Below, in pieces: positions 44,745 through 55,639 of a DNA stretch of 64,000 nucleotides. A program made the position numbers and the translations under genes. Where the stretch lies: assembly GCF_040939455.1 (NCBI RefSeq), contig NC_134119.1, forward strand, positions 2,616,501 through 2,680,500, given 5' to 3'. Position 1 is the first letter of the stretch; every line of letters starts with the position of its first letter. Source of the DNA: Microcebus murinus. Its lineage: Eukaryota; Chordata; Mammalia; Primates; Cheirogaleidae. The notes under the pieces are model-generated. The model saw only the letters and a list, made by a program, of their open reading frames with translations, did not search any database and was not told where the DNA came from.

Positions 44745-45148
44745 GCCAGGGCGCCAACCACGGTCCTAACCACAGCTTCAGCCACGGTCCCCAACCATGA
44801 CCTCCAACCACAGCCCCAACCATACCCCCAACCACGGCCCCAAACCACTGCCCCAAACCACGGCCCCAACCACGGCCCCAAACCACGGCCCCAACCACGG
44901 CCCCAACCACACCCCCAACCACAGCCCCAAACCACTGCCCCAACCACGGCCCCAAACCATGACCTCCAACCACGGCCCCAACCACACCCCCAACCACGGC
45001 CCCAAACCACTGCCCCAACCATGGCCCCAAACCACGACCTCCAACCACGGCCCCAAACCACTGCCCCAACCATGGCCCCAAACCACGACCTCCAACCACG
45101 GCCCCAACCACACCCCGAACCACGGCCCCGAACCACGGCCTCCAACCA
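44745..45148. repeat. C-rich minisatellite of 12-14 bp units, 51-bp higher-order unit
   Basis: The plus strand is an array of (A)AACCACGGCCCC-type units with variants (ACCACTG, ACCATGG, ACCACGACCTCC). In the right half four units combine into a 51-bp higher-order repeat (about 45013-45115). Because 51 is a multiple of three, frames stay open and give a Pro/Asn/His-rich plus frame (44797-45345) and a Gly/Trp/Val-rich minus frame (44170-45123). I treat both as artefacts. G is scarce on the plus strand, so the array is strongly strand-asymmetric. Confidence 0.92.
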
Positions 45149-45795
45149 CTGCATGGGGTTCAGAGCAAAGAGCGGGAAGTAGACCTCAGCCCAGGGAGGG
45201 CTGTGTCCACAGCAGGGCAGTGGGGACAGGGCGGTGCCAGCGAGCTAGAAGGCCTTGCCCACGGTCGGCCGGCCAGGAGGTGGCAGAGACTGACCTCACC
45301 CTCCGCTTGGCCTCACACCGGCACGCCCCGCCCTCACTGTGTTAGCTGGTGTTTGCTTAGATAGCCTTGTGACTTTGAGTACAATAGTTCCCTCGAATTT
45401 AATGTGCAGGAGCTTTCTGGTAATATCGGCTGTTTCCTGGGGGTCTTGGACCCCCGAGTTTAACACAAGCATTAATGTAGCTCCATGGGTTGGTGGGAGA
45501 ACTCAGACTCTATGGTGTCCTTACAAATCCAGATATCCTGGCCTCAGTGAAGAGGACGTGACACCATAGGTTGGCAGATGAGCCAACAGAAGCTACTGTC
45601 TATAAAATCTCCCCGTTTTGTATGTCTTTTGGTCAGGTTTGGGAACAAGAGAGTTAAGGCGTTGTTGACAACATGAGGCATTGGAGGTGGGTCCGTGGGT
45701 AGCAATGGCTACCCAGATAAAATAATCAATGGTCTCTGTGGGGGTCCGGGGCTGCAGGTGTCTGCAGAGATCGATTGGTCACGGAGCCCGGGCCG
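45149..45795. other. Unique non-coding sequence
   Basis: Nothing recognised. Possible trace of an LTR at 45480-45570 ('gactctatggtgtccttacaaatcc'), not assignable. Confidence 0.3.
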
Positions 45796-45799
45796 GTTG

Positions 45800-45905
45800 T
45801 AAACTAGCCGTTGTCGACTTCGGCTGCACAATAGAATCGCCTGGGGAGTCCCGCCGGCTGTGCTCGGGACCAGTCGAATTTAAGTCTCTGGCTGAGGGAT
45901 GCCCT
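45800..45905 (+). mobile_element. MER5-type hAT (Charlie) fragment
   Basis: 'gttgtcgacttcggctgcacaatagaatcgcctggggag' followed by 'gaccagtcgaatttaagtctctggctgaggg' matches one end and interior of a MER5-group element. Confidence 0.65.
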
Positions 45906-46040
45906 ATTTTTTAACAGCTTTGCCGAGATGATTTACATGCCATAAACCTCACCTGTGTTAAGTATATAATTCGATGGTTTTCACTGTGCTTATAGAGTTG
46001 TGCAACCATCATTGCACTTTCTTCACCCCACAAAGCTTCC
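45906..46040 (-). repeat. L1M 3' end fragment
   Basis: 'ttttttaacagctttgccgagatgatttacatgccataaacctcacc', 'taagtatataattcgatggttttcactgtgc' and 'agagttgtgcaaccatcattgcac' are the complement of an old L1 3' terminus including the tail. Same region of L1 as 2425-2575. Confidence 0.85.
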
Positions 46041-46261
46041 TGGGTGCTTCCAGCGTGTAGCCAGGGCTGCTGAGGTATGCAGTAGAGAAAAATAACCATT
46101 TCTGAAGCTGTGCCTTCACCACACATGTGTGGCCACGGTCAGTAGGTGAGGTCTACAGGTGGCGTATGCCTGTGTTCTGAAACCCTTGGTAGTTGAAAAA
46201 AACTAATAAAAGCACATGAACTACTGAGACCAAAGAGTCTGTTTCAAAGTGCCTATCTTAG

Positions 46262-46510
46262 TACATCTATTCACTTATTTATTCACTAAAATTATATTTG
46301 ATCAATATATCGGTCTCCCATTAAGGGCCAACCACTGTGGCAAGTCCAGGGATTCAATAAGGAAGGAGCAGAAACAGATATAATTCCAGACCCCTTGGAG
46401 TTTTCAGGAACAGGAGTTGTGAAGCCCAATACCAAGTGTCTTCTGATAGAACACAACAATTGTACAGACAATCGAAACATACAGGACAATATAAATGTAG
46501 CTTAAAAGTT
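46262..46510 (-). repeat. L2 LINE fragment
   Basis: 'tctattcacttatttattcactaaaattatatttgatc', 'gggccaaccactgtggcaagtccagggattcaataagg', 'agcagaaacagatataattccagaccccttggag' follow the complementary L2 3' end. Confidence 0.65.
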
Positions 46511-47598
46511 ATGCTAGGATGTTTGATTCGTTAGTTATAGTTGGTGAAGATATTGCCCAGATTCATCAGATGTTTTGCTCATCATAGCAATGAGAGACAT
46601 ACACTAACAGACACATGAAAACGTATATAAGAGCTTAATATGTTTGGGTCCTAATCCCAAAAGAAACAACCTAAACGCCATAATCCTAACTGTTGAAATC
46701 CTGAAAGACCGAAATCCCTAAAGACTAAAATCCTGAAAATCACAATCCCTAAAAATCAAAATCCTAAAATTATGATTCTGGAAAAAAAAAAAACATTAAA
46801 TATTCTTTAAGGGGTACTTATTTACATTTTTTAAAAGGAGAATTATTTGAGGATCCCTGAGACCACATTAAATAATAAAATAGACAATAAGGACATACAT
46901 ATTTGCATGCACAAACACTCAGCTATGCTAATGACATTTACACAGGTATAGCAGTCATGAATAGGTAAAGTGTATTTGTAAAGAAATAGGTCAAAAAAAT
47001 GCATGTATAAACACATGCCATTGTGCTGGCAATCATGTGCGCCCAGCTTTCTATGAATAACTGCAGTCGTCTGAAATGCCACGACACACAACCGAGTCTT
47101 CTGATGAAATTGATCAGCACCCACAGTGGGTCCCCACCGCACGTGCAGTCTCCCGAGGAGCTGGGATCTTGAGAAAATATTTCCTTCCTCAAGTGCAGGT
47201 ACACAAAAAGGAGATCTCTTCATGTGTTGAGAAAGTTTCGTGTTTTCACACACACGCACGATGCTTACACACACAGTCAACGTTGTGGTAATGCCCTTTT
47301 GTGGTGTCAAATTTGCAAAACAATGCATAAAATGCATGCGAGCTCTCTAAAAGTCTTTACGCGATGTAGGTACCCCCAGCATTGGAGATAATGCAAAGGC
47401 GCAACACACAGCCCAGCAATGTGGTGCTAGAGAGAAGGGGCAGAGGCCACAGACAATTAGACAATCTGGCTGGGAAGGTTTCTTGTGATGTCAGTTGTGT
47501 CTTCACTTCTACACTCTTCGGGACACTGGCCGCCCTGTATATGAGGAGTGGCTGTGGTCTGAACTTTGCTAAGCGCGCACCGCCCATCCGAAAGTCTG

Positions 47599-47691
47599 GC
47601 AGTCGGCTGTTGCGGTTAAGAGGTTTACTGCTTTCACGGCACCAGTAAGAATCAGCTTTTAAAACTCTATCTTTCACTATTAAGTAGCCAT
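47599..47691 (-). pseudogene. FLYWCH-like zinc-finger remnant of a MULE transposase
   Basis: Translation on the minus strand gives a glycine-tyrosine start, a lysine-aspartate-arginine stretch, a Tyr-Trp-Cys core and an Asn-Arg-Asn-Ser-Arg-Leu end, resembling the FLYWCH pattern (Tyr-Trp-x-Cys ... Cys-x-x-Arg). The second cysteine is replaced by arginine, which one C-to-T-type transition would explain, and the Trp-Cys spacing is short by one. The frame beyond it degenerates. Non-functional. A chance resemblance is possible, but the surrounding inverted repeats support it. Confidence 0.4.
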
Positions 47692-47802
47692 GCACTTAAC
47701 TTACCACGGTGTGTTTGCGAGGAGGGAACTCCACAGATAGCTTTCGGTGTGCTGTAAGGAGTGCAGTAAGAAGGAACAGCTGGCCTCGCCAGTCCCAAAT
47801 CT

Positions 47803-48335
47803 GTATGAGTCGGGGTTCCCCAGAGAGACAGGCCCAAGGGGATAAGTGGACAGGTGTGCGAGAGGGAACTTGCTAGAGCAATCGGCTCACACGCCTATGC
47901 TGGCTGAGAAGTCCCATGACACGGTGTCTGCAAGCTGGAGCCCCTCGATGCTGGTAGCTCTGTGGCTCAGTCCAATTCGTAAGGCCTCCGAGTCAGGGGA
48001 GTCCCTGGTGTAAGTCTCAGTCCAAGGCCAAAGGCCTCGGGTCTAAGTCCCAGGGTCCAAAGGCCGGTGAGCCCGGAGTTGTGATGTCCAGGCAGTAGGA
48101 GTCTTCCCCGGAACTCAGAGTCTGGTTTGCTTCTGCGATTGTTCTCTCCGGGTCCCCAGCCGGTTGGATGGTGCCACCAACACTGAGGGTGGCTCTGCCC
48201 CCCGGAGTCCCTCAGACGGACACACTGATCTCCGGAGACACCCTCACAGGGACGCCCCGATGATGAATGCTTTACCAAGTTCCTAGCTGCGCCTTCATCC
48301 TGTCACGTTGGCACCTAACATTAAGCCCCAAAGTC
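47803..48335 (+). repeat. Old interspersed repeat nested in the MULE-type element
   Basis: Starts 'gagtcggggttccccagagagacaggccc', continues 'agcaatcggctcacacgcctatgctggctgagaagtcc' and ends 'cgttggcacctaacattaagcccc'. This is the order of a common mammalian repeat I recognise but cannot name with certainty. It separates the FLYWCH-like segment from the right inverted repeat, so it inserted later. Confidence 0.55.
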
Positions 48336-48625
48336 CACCCCTTGCCTACCTGGCGCTCACAACCTTCTCCCCGAACCACACTCAACGTACAAACAAAGAC
48401 GACCAGCCATGGTTCCGCCTCACAAGACGCGACTGCCCTGCTGTGCACGGCCCAACACGCAGGGCCCCTCCCCGGACGCTGGCTGCAGAGGTTCAGCATC
48501 TGAGAGGTTAATCTTTAGGGCTTGTGGTTTTGGGGATTCTAGACATTAGGAATTTTGGACTTTAGGGATTTTGACCTTCAGAGATTTCAATTTTAAGGGA
48601 TTTCCACATTTGGGATCTTGGCATC

Positions 48626-49865
48626 CGGGGCTGTGTCTTTCAGGACTTTGATGAGCACGGCGATCCCTGCACGGGTTGGAAACTATGGGAACTATGGGAC
48701 CTACGGACACGACCTGCCGCAGAATCCGGAGGCGGGAACACGTGTGCACAGTTCAGCACGTGGCTGAGCCCTGGGTCGCACCTGAGGCTGGAACAAACCA
48801 TGGCGCTGCACAGCCTGCGATTTCCCCCGCGAGTTTCAGTGGTTGATGACGAAAACAGGCGTGCACGCCCGGGTCGCGGCGAGACGACGGAACGGGGTGT
48901 GCGCCCGCCCTGTGTCTCCCGCGGGGACTGGAGGGCTGGAGGGACTTGATGTGAGAACGGGAATTCAAACGCATTTTCTTTTCTAGTTGCCATCACATGT
49001 CGGGCGCACGTCATGAGACACGGGTAGAGGCCCTGCCTTGCTCAGGCGATCTGCCCGGCCCTGCGACCCGGCCGCACGCCAGTCTGATCCGCGGGCTGCG
49101 TCTGGCGCGCGGGCTCCTGCGCTGCCGGCTGGGCCCGATGCCCGAGGACCTGGTTTAGAGCCTAGGAAGACAGAGGGAGACTTGAGCCAAGTCTATGATT
49201 TGGATACCTTGAATCGGCCCCTCGGTAATAAAAGGCTCGGTTCTGTGCTCAAGACAGAAAGTCTCACGGAATGACAGGCCTGCTCCCGTTAGAGTCCTAT
49301 AATCTGGGTGAGAACATTGTCATCAAGAAGACCGAGTCGGCCCCTGCAGCCCCCAGACGGCTCCCCGCTGCTCCCTCCCCGCCCCACAGTGCCGGCTGCC
49401 TTCACAGGGCCCAGCGGGGAGGCCGGGGCTGGAGGAGGAGAACGGCAGGCGCGTCTCACCTCCCCTGGTTGTCATCGGGAAGGAGTGACCAGCAGCCGGG
49501 CAGCGTGTGCGGCTGGAACTCCCAAAGTGACTCACGTGCTGGTATGTTAATTAGAACAATGGTTTTTCAGCACAACGACCCAGCAAACATGACAACTAAA
49601 TAAATCCGCGTGCTGCAGCGCCGGCGTTTGATCTGAAGAGGCGCAGCTCCACGCACGAGCCTCCAGGCGGGGGAGCAGACTCTGGTTTCGGGGAAGGAGC
49701 ACATTCCTGCCGCTGCCTGGCCTGGGGTGGGGTGGGGACCGAGAGGGGAGAGGCAGTTTCTGGGGGGTTCTTACTCTCTGGACTGAGCTGCTGGAGTCAG
49801 TTGGGGTAATAACAGCAATAACAGCAACGGTACCATTCATAACAATACACATATCCGAGAATACA
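48626..49865. other. Unique non-coding sequence
   Basis: CpG-rich at 48860-49130. No gene recognised; frames up to 124 codons have no domain. Confidence 0.3.
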
Positions 49866-49869
49866 TCAA

Positions 49870-50115
49870 TATATTTCCCATTTCCTATGTGCCAGACTCT
49901 GAGACTAAAGATGGTACACGCATTATCTCAAGAAAAACTTGCAGCGATACATATAAGCAATAACGGAATTATTACTGTCATCATCACCAGAAGAGGTGTT
50001 GAAGCTCGGAGAAGTTGCGTGACTTCCCGAGACTCCAAGGATTATGGGAAGCAGAGCTGCACTGTCCTGAACACAGACCCGTCAGGCACCAAATCCATGC
50101 TCCGAGCCACTGAGA
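49870..50115 (-). repeat. MIR SINE
   Basis: 'ttcctatgtgccagactctgagactaaagatggtacacgcattatctc', 'ggaattattactgtcatcatcacc', 'gttgaagctcggagaagttgcgtgacttcccgagactcc' and 'gcagagctgcac' reproduce the complementary MIR over most of its length. Confidence 0.8.
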
Positions 50116-51018
50116 AGGGTCGCAGACGGGCGGCAGGAGCCCTAGCCAAGCTGAGATTCTTCCACCCACAGAGCACCGTCTGACTGCTGAACCTTCACTT
50201 GTGAGAAGCCAGGAGCAGGCTGAGTTGCTCCACGTGTTGAGAACGTCTGTTCTCCTGGCAGGGAAGTTCCTACGCCGTGCCGCAGGGATGTGCCGGCTGG
50301 AGCAGAGGCCAAGGTTCCTGGGGATCCGGGCTGCAGCTTCGAGAAGTTGCTGAGGACCGCAGGCGAGAGGGAGGGAGTGCCACGGCTGACCCATAGGGAC
50401 GGATGAACGAGAGATGCAGGAGCGAGGACCTGGAGTGCAGCAGAAACAAGAGCAGGTGGGACACGTGGGAGATCCTGGGCCGTCACAGACGCTGCACCTG
50501 TGGATGTGACCTGGTCACCCGTAGGGCAGCAGGACCCACATGGGTGAACCACATCCTCTGCTCTTGGGGAGGAGGCGCACACTTGCCTCCAAGAACAGGC
50601 GCTTCTTTCCAAGCCCGGCATTTTCACCAGGTGTCCTTCCAACTCTAGTCTTGAGTGGTGCACCCCCACAAAGCTTTCGTATTAAAAAAAAAAGTGTGAG
50701 AAATGCTGCATATTCTATTCTTTCCTTGAGGAATCCAGATGCAATTGTTATGCTAAAGACTCTGAGCAATCCTGCTACAAAAAATAATTGATTTAACTTC
50801 ACACATAATTTACCAAATGTATGTGTTCATATTTTTAAAGATAAACCACAGACACCAATCCAGAGGCTCCACTCTGGGAAAAGCTGGGCCATAGGAGTTG
50901 GGTCAGTCAGTAGCGTTGGAGCTTCACCAGCCTGTGGGGCGGGGGCGTGGGAAGGTCCCCAGTGGAGTGGGAGGGAAGGCGCCGGCGCCTGGCCCAAGGG
51001 GGAAGCTGAAAGTAATAA
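50116..51018. other. Unique non-coding sequence
   Basis: A short A run at 50682-50692. Nothing else recognised; the 175-codon minus frame at 50142-50669 lacks domains. Confidence 0.3.
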
Positions 51019-51020
51019 TA

Positions 51021-51471
51021 CCGTGTTTCCCCGAAAATAAGACCTACCCATAAAATAAGCCCCAACAGCATTTCTAAGCATTTGCACAACATAAGCCCTA
51101 CCCCGAAAATAAGACCTAGTGATGGGCGTGGCTATGCAGCACATCTGCACAGCCCATGCATGTCGTCGCAGAGCGAGAAAGAAGACGAGCAGCCCTTCTC
51201 ATCTGCCCTGTGAGAGCTCTATTGCCCGACATGAGAGATCAGGGCCAGTGGTTCTAAAGGAAATAGAGTCGCAAGACATTCAGGATGGAATTCGGGGTTT
51301 GGAGAGTTAGGATGATGTTCCAGAAGAAGATGATTTAACTATATTTGAATAAATGTAGATGGTTGTACTGTACTTAAAAAAAAAATAACACATCCCCTGA
51401 AAATAAGCCCTAGGGTGTCTTCTTGAGGAAAAATAAATATAAGACCCTGTCTCATTTTGGGGGAAACACGG
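51021..51471 (+). mobile_element. Tc1/mariner-pogo-like element, copy B
   Basis: A 451-bp element. Left end 'ccgtgtttccccgaaaataagac'; right end in complement 'ccgtgtttcccccaaaatgagac'. TA precedes the left end (51019-51020); CA follows the right end, a one-base decay of the expected TA. Subterminal blocks repeat the 'aaataagccc' and 'aataagaccta' phrases of copy A. The interior holds a transposase C-terminal remnant, so this copy is an internal-deletion derivative of an autonomous element. Confidence 0.88.
51260..51352 (+). pseudogene. C-terminal remnant of the pogo-like transposase
   Basis: One reading frame of 31 codons ends in an acidic tail (DDVPEEDDLTIFE then stop) inside copy B. A single in-frame TAG interrupts it at 51308-51310. 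Acidic C-termini are typical of Tigger/pogo-type transposases. The DNA-binding and catalytic parts are absent, so no enzyme can be made. The frame upstream of 51260 also stays open for a short way. Confidence 0.6.
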
Positions 51472-52885
51472 CATTTCTCTGCTTTGATTCATCAGATTAG
51501 AGACCATTACAATTCTTTAACACCTTGAAATGCCTTATAGCTGAAACAAACACAGTTACCTTAGGCCGTAGAGCATATTTGCCTCTGCGGTTTCTTTGAC
51601 GTGCAGAATGAGCATGATGTCGAAACCTGCTTTGTTCCTGACCAAAATACCTGGGAGGCCGTGAGCGCTGTCCTTGGTGCTGAGTCCGGCGAGCCGTTCT
51701 CTGGATAGCTCCGTCGGCCTTTGAAACAGCTCTGATGCTCTCGCGAGGGTACGGTGGGCCGAGAAAGCACAGAACAAAAGATTTCCACCCAAAACTAGGG
51801 GGTGACAGCTCCCACAGCCCTCTGGGTCTCGTCTTTTCCATGCGGGAAGAGCGCTGCCTTTCAGCTCTGAGCTCTCGGTGGGCCTGGCTGTGCCAAGAGC
51901 AGCCTCGATCTGAACTTCGGGGCAGAGGCTAGAGTGTGAATTCCTGCAGCCAGATTCCTTTCTCAGTCCCTCTGAATACGGTGAGCACCTGCCATATATA
52001 CCCAGTGCCTCGAGCATCAATAATTCCCTTGGGGGAGGAGCTGGTTTTGGCCTCTGTCTCAGTGGGGAGGTTTAGACAAGCCCGTGTGCAGGACTGGGAG
52101 GTGGTCTGTGTGCCAAGGAAGTGGCAGTCCTGAGGCAGATATGACCCTGAGGATGTCAGGCCCCCAGGCCTTTGTAGAAATTCTAGGAGGAACCGAACTT
52201 CCGAGGTCCAGAGTGAACTCTAAGAGTCCAAGTCTGTACCTTTTAAGAGCAGGGCTGGCCGAGCGGGGCAGACGCTGGATCAGACCTGGGACTCGATCTC
52301 AAGCATTTCCCTCTGCTATTTTGACCCGTGATGCTCATGGTAGGAAACGCACTGTGAGGAAGATGGGAAGGAAGGGATTGTCACAATGATGCCGTCCGTG
52401 GAAAAGCTTCGAAAAATGTATTCTTCTTATGAGGGTATCTCAAATGGTTGCGTGGCCCAGCCTGTAGCTAGTGGAGTCTCCTAAGGCAGAGGAACCAGTG
52501 GAATGTCGCATCATCCTGCTGCCTCCACCAAAGGGAGTCCCTTCTATTGCCGTTCTCATCGCTCAATAAAGACACGTGCCATTCTCGGCTTTATTGTGAA
52601 GCAATAAAGACCAGGGAGGGGCTGGCCCCTCTGCGTTAGGGATGCGCTAATGGCCCTTGGTACATAAAATCCAAACTGAAAGAATCCAACAGAGTGACAG
52701 TGAAAGCTCCAATAATGTCACCAAACAAGGAGAACGGGCTGAATTTGAGGAAAAGGCAGCGTTACAAAGCCCACTGCTACCCCTAGCCACCAGCAGTGTA
52801 CTTGGATGCAACTGGAACTTCAAAAGGCAGAAAACCTGCTCTAAGCTCTTGTAGCTCACGGTGGCTCTGGCTACTTTCCTTCCCG
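51472..52885. other. Unique non-coding sequence
   Basis: 51480-51760 is repeat-poor and CNE-like. At 52588-52608 a small palindrome (CTTTATTG/CAATAAAG) overlaps AATAAA signals. A 154-codon minus frame (51556-52020) has no domain that I recognise. Confidence 0.3.
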
Positions 52886-52889
52886 GAGA

Positions 52890-53225
52890 GCTGCTACACA
52901 GAGACCTCAAAGTGAAGTTACTCAAAAATACTTAATACTTTGAATCCCTACTTTGTTATACACAAAAACTGCACTGTGTAGATAACTTCGGTTGGATCCA
53001 AATTCCAATTTGAAAACCCAACATAAAATGCAATCCCAAGAATACCTAATTAGACAATGTTTATTACAGCAGCCGGGGTGCTGAGAGTGTTGAATACGGG
53101 TTAATCTTGGATAGATTTAAAACACCACCTGCTCACTTCTGTTAAAAAATACACTGTAATTGTAATTTCTGTTTCACCGAAGTACTTAATCCTCACATAT
53201 TTAGTTTCATCTTTTGAATATGCAG
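52890..53225. promoter_or_regulatory. Repeat-poor AT-rich block, CNE-like
   Basis: Unique text with 'gaatacctaattagacaatgtttattacagc' (homeodomain core next to a forkhead-like TGTTTAT), 'ctgtaattgtaatttctg' and 'gaagtacttaatcctc'. No repeat recognised and no lasting frame. Confidence 0.35.
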
Positions 53226-53820
53226 TTGGTGCCAGAACGCCCCCCATCAGCCAGAGAGCGCGGGCGGCCCCATTATTGGAGGCGCATGGGTGTCTCTGAG
53301 AAGCGAGTTCCAGAACAGGCCCGGGTTCGCAGACGGCCTCCCTGCCTGGGAAGGGAAGGGGCTGCCCCGAGGTGGGTGGGCGTGGAGGGCTGGATTTGCC
53401 AAGGCCGGAGGTGACGGCCTTGAACACACTGTGCATTGTGTGCACCCCCCAAAGCACACTCCGTGTTCCATGAGCACGTGCGGTTACCACATGCCAGCCT
53501 CAGGTAGAGGGAGGAAACGGCGTGCCTGGTTCTCCAGGACAGAGAAGCTCTGCGGAAGCTGCGCCTTTAACGCTCTCAGCTCGGTGTTCCCGGGGGTGCA
53601 GGCGGGCGGGGCCAGGAACCGAAACAAGGGAGCAGATGCCCGTGCCTAACTTCGTGCTCACCCGTCTCCCCTATGAGGTGTGGGCTTCTTCCACAAAGGC
53701 AGTGAGGGCTCAAGGGGGGGTCGAGCCTCTGTCACTAAGACCGGAGTCACAGGGCCATGCCCAGGGTGACGTGGGTGGCTCCACGGCTGGGAGCCCACAC
53801 TGTGGAGGTAGGGCACCCCA
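53226..53820. other. Unique non-coding sequence
   Basis: Nothing recognised; GC-rich with short frames on both strands. Confidence 0.3.
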
Positions 53821-53821
53821 A

Positions 53822-54000
53822 GGGCTCTCAGCTGGGGACCATTCTGCTCCCCAGAGAACATTTGTCAATGTCTAGAGATTCATTTATCACAACCAGGGAT
53901 GCTACTGTCACCTGTAGACTGGGTGGAGACCGGGGACAGCCCACGGCACAAAGAATGATCCGTCCTCGACCATCACTGATGCCAGGACTGGGAAACCCCA
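53822..54000 (-). mobile_element. MER20 (hAT-Charlie) element
   Basis: 'gggctctcagctggggaccattctgctccccag', 'atttgtcaatgtctagagattc', 'gatgctactgtcacctgtagactgggtgg', 'gacagcccacggcacaaagaatgatc' and 'gactgggaaaccc' are the MER20 order. Third copy in this window. Confidence 0.8.
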
Positions 54001-55635
54001 TGCTTGCCATATAACTAGGCGTAACTTCTTAACTTCTTTCAAGTTCTGATTTGGGGTAGGTAGGAGGGAATAGCAATGATGCCACCTCCTCCTCCAGAGG
54101 GCTGGCGGAATTAAATGAGAGAGCAAATGGGACGTCTCGTGAATCGCCCTCGAGCCTCTGCCCTGCCACCTGCCCCACGTAAACAGCCTCACTGCAAACC
54201 CCTCCCGGTTGCTGTCTCTCTGGCTTTGCTGTCGCCCACCAGAATTCAGGCCCTCATTGGGCCACATTCGGTCTGGGGCAACTGTCCAAAGAAGAAGTCT
54301 CAGGGTCTTTCTCCCAGAGTAGTCCCCAGGAGGTTCGGGAAGATGACCGATTTTGCTCTGGCGTCAACTCTGGCCCCGCGCCCTGCTGGGGAGGCTGGCC
54401 GGTCTCGCCCGGTCTCGCCCCTGTTCATATCTTTGTGTCTTTGTATGGCCGGCTTCCCTGCGTGGTCTTCTATGAGCTCATCTTGTAGAGTGCTCAGAGC
54501 TGTGCATGACACAAGATTAGCACCATTTATGAGTCAAAATAATGCCCGCCAACGTGCCAGAGATGATGAGGGAGAGAACGTGGCCAAAGTGTGAGGCCAG
54601 CAAGATCAGAAGCCACTCAGAGGCAGCTGGAAGGAGGGGCGGTAAAGGCAGATCAGACAGGTGTGCCCTGGGTGGGCTGCGTGTCACCACGGAGACTGGA
54701 TGCCAGCCCAGGTCCCGGTGCACCCCAGGGGGCTCCAGGAAGGGCGGCTGGTGGAAAAGCACGGACAGGTCACTGCTGGCCTGCTTGGCCGTTTAAAAAT
54801 CTAATTGACTTTTATTTGCCCCTGGAGACTGCAAGTGCTGGGTTGCAGAAAAGGGAATCAGAATTAAACAGAAACGGAAGAAGTTTGAGGTGGATTTAGG
54901 ATACTATCTTTAGAGGTCAGCCGGGTAGCAACAGGATTAAAGAGAATTTTGTGGGAAAGCAAAAACCATAATTTTAGGTTCCTCAAATGGACCCATTTAT
55001 CTATAAATGGAAAAAAACCTCTTAATGTGGAATATGCTATAATAACATAGTTAAATATTTCTAAAGGTAGTCATTTTGCATGGGATTTATCTTGGCTGTG
55101 TGTTACGCATGTATCTCAAGGTTAACTCGTACATCTCGGGAGGTGGACCGTGGGTCAGACCGTGGGAAGAGGACGGGGAGTGCAGGGCCAGGTTTTCCGC
55201 CAGACGCAGGCCGGAGCGGCGGCCGTGGGAGGGAGAATGGCATTTTCAGAGCCGTGAGAACCATTTGGAAATGATTAGTCTTAGTTCCAGATCTGCCTAC
55301 CATAGCAAGAGGGAAAAAATGTCCCCTTTTGTAAAAAAGGTCTGAGGATAGTGCCAGAATTCCGTTGTATGACCTAAAATATAAAACTCGATTTGATTCG
55401 CATGCAGCGTCTTAGCGTGACCAAATGGCTTTCAGTGTTGGGTAGGAGTTTACTGACCAAAAGGTTGGTGGTGACATTTTTGAGGTGGCTGAGGGGTGGC
55501 GGACGCAGAAGTGGATTATTCCTAACCAAACGCTCAAGTTCTCGTTGCAAAAATGTTTGTGACACATTCAAACAGTCCAAAGAACGGAACATCGATAAAG
55601 TTGGATATTCTAGCAAATTCCCCAGGGGCTCGGAT
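54001..55635. other. Unique non-coding sequence
   Basis: No gene recognised. The segment 55370-55620 is repeat-poor and may include a CNE. The 159-codon plus frame at 54115-54594 is unsupported. Confidence 0.3.
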
Positions 55636-55639
55636 TGGT

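Larger units (their letters stand above)
46646..48625 (-). mobile_element. Degraded MULE/MuDR-type transposon (Ricksha-like) with long inverted repeats
   Basis: The left arm (46646-46785) is a string of 'aaatccctaaagac'-like short units. The right arm (48510-48625) is the same kind of string in complement. The arms pair over roughly 115-140 bp at moderate identity. Long terminal inverted repeats of this style occur in MULE elements of mammals (Ricksha). Between them a minus-strand frame (47599-47691) encodes a FLYWCH-like segment, a domain found near the N-terminus of MULE transposases. Its position near the right end fits a minus-strand transposase running leftwards. No catalytic core frame is readable, and a second repeat is inserted inside. 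Confidence 0.5.

Noticed and set aside
44797..45345. Pro/Asn/His-rich 182-codon frame as a repeat protein
   Set aside because: It is the direct reading of the minisatellite; the 51-bp period alone explains the openness.
47803..48335. Naming the nested repeat as a specific LTR family
   Set aside because: I recognise the motif order but cannot assign the family reliably without a library search.
52588..52608. CTTTATTG/CAATAAAG palindrome as a regulatory hairpin or histone-type 3' end
   Set aside because: Only eight base pairs, AT-rich, overlapping ordinary AATAAA strings, with no gene upstream.
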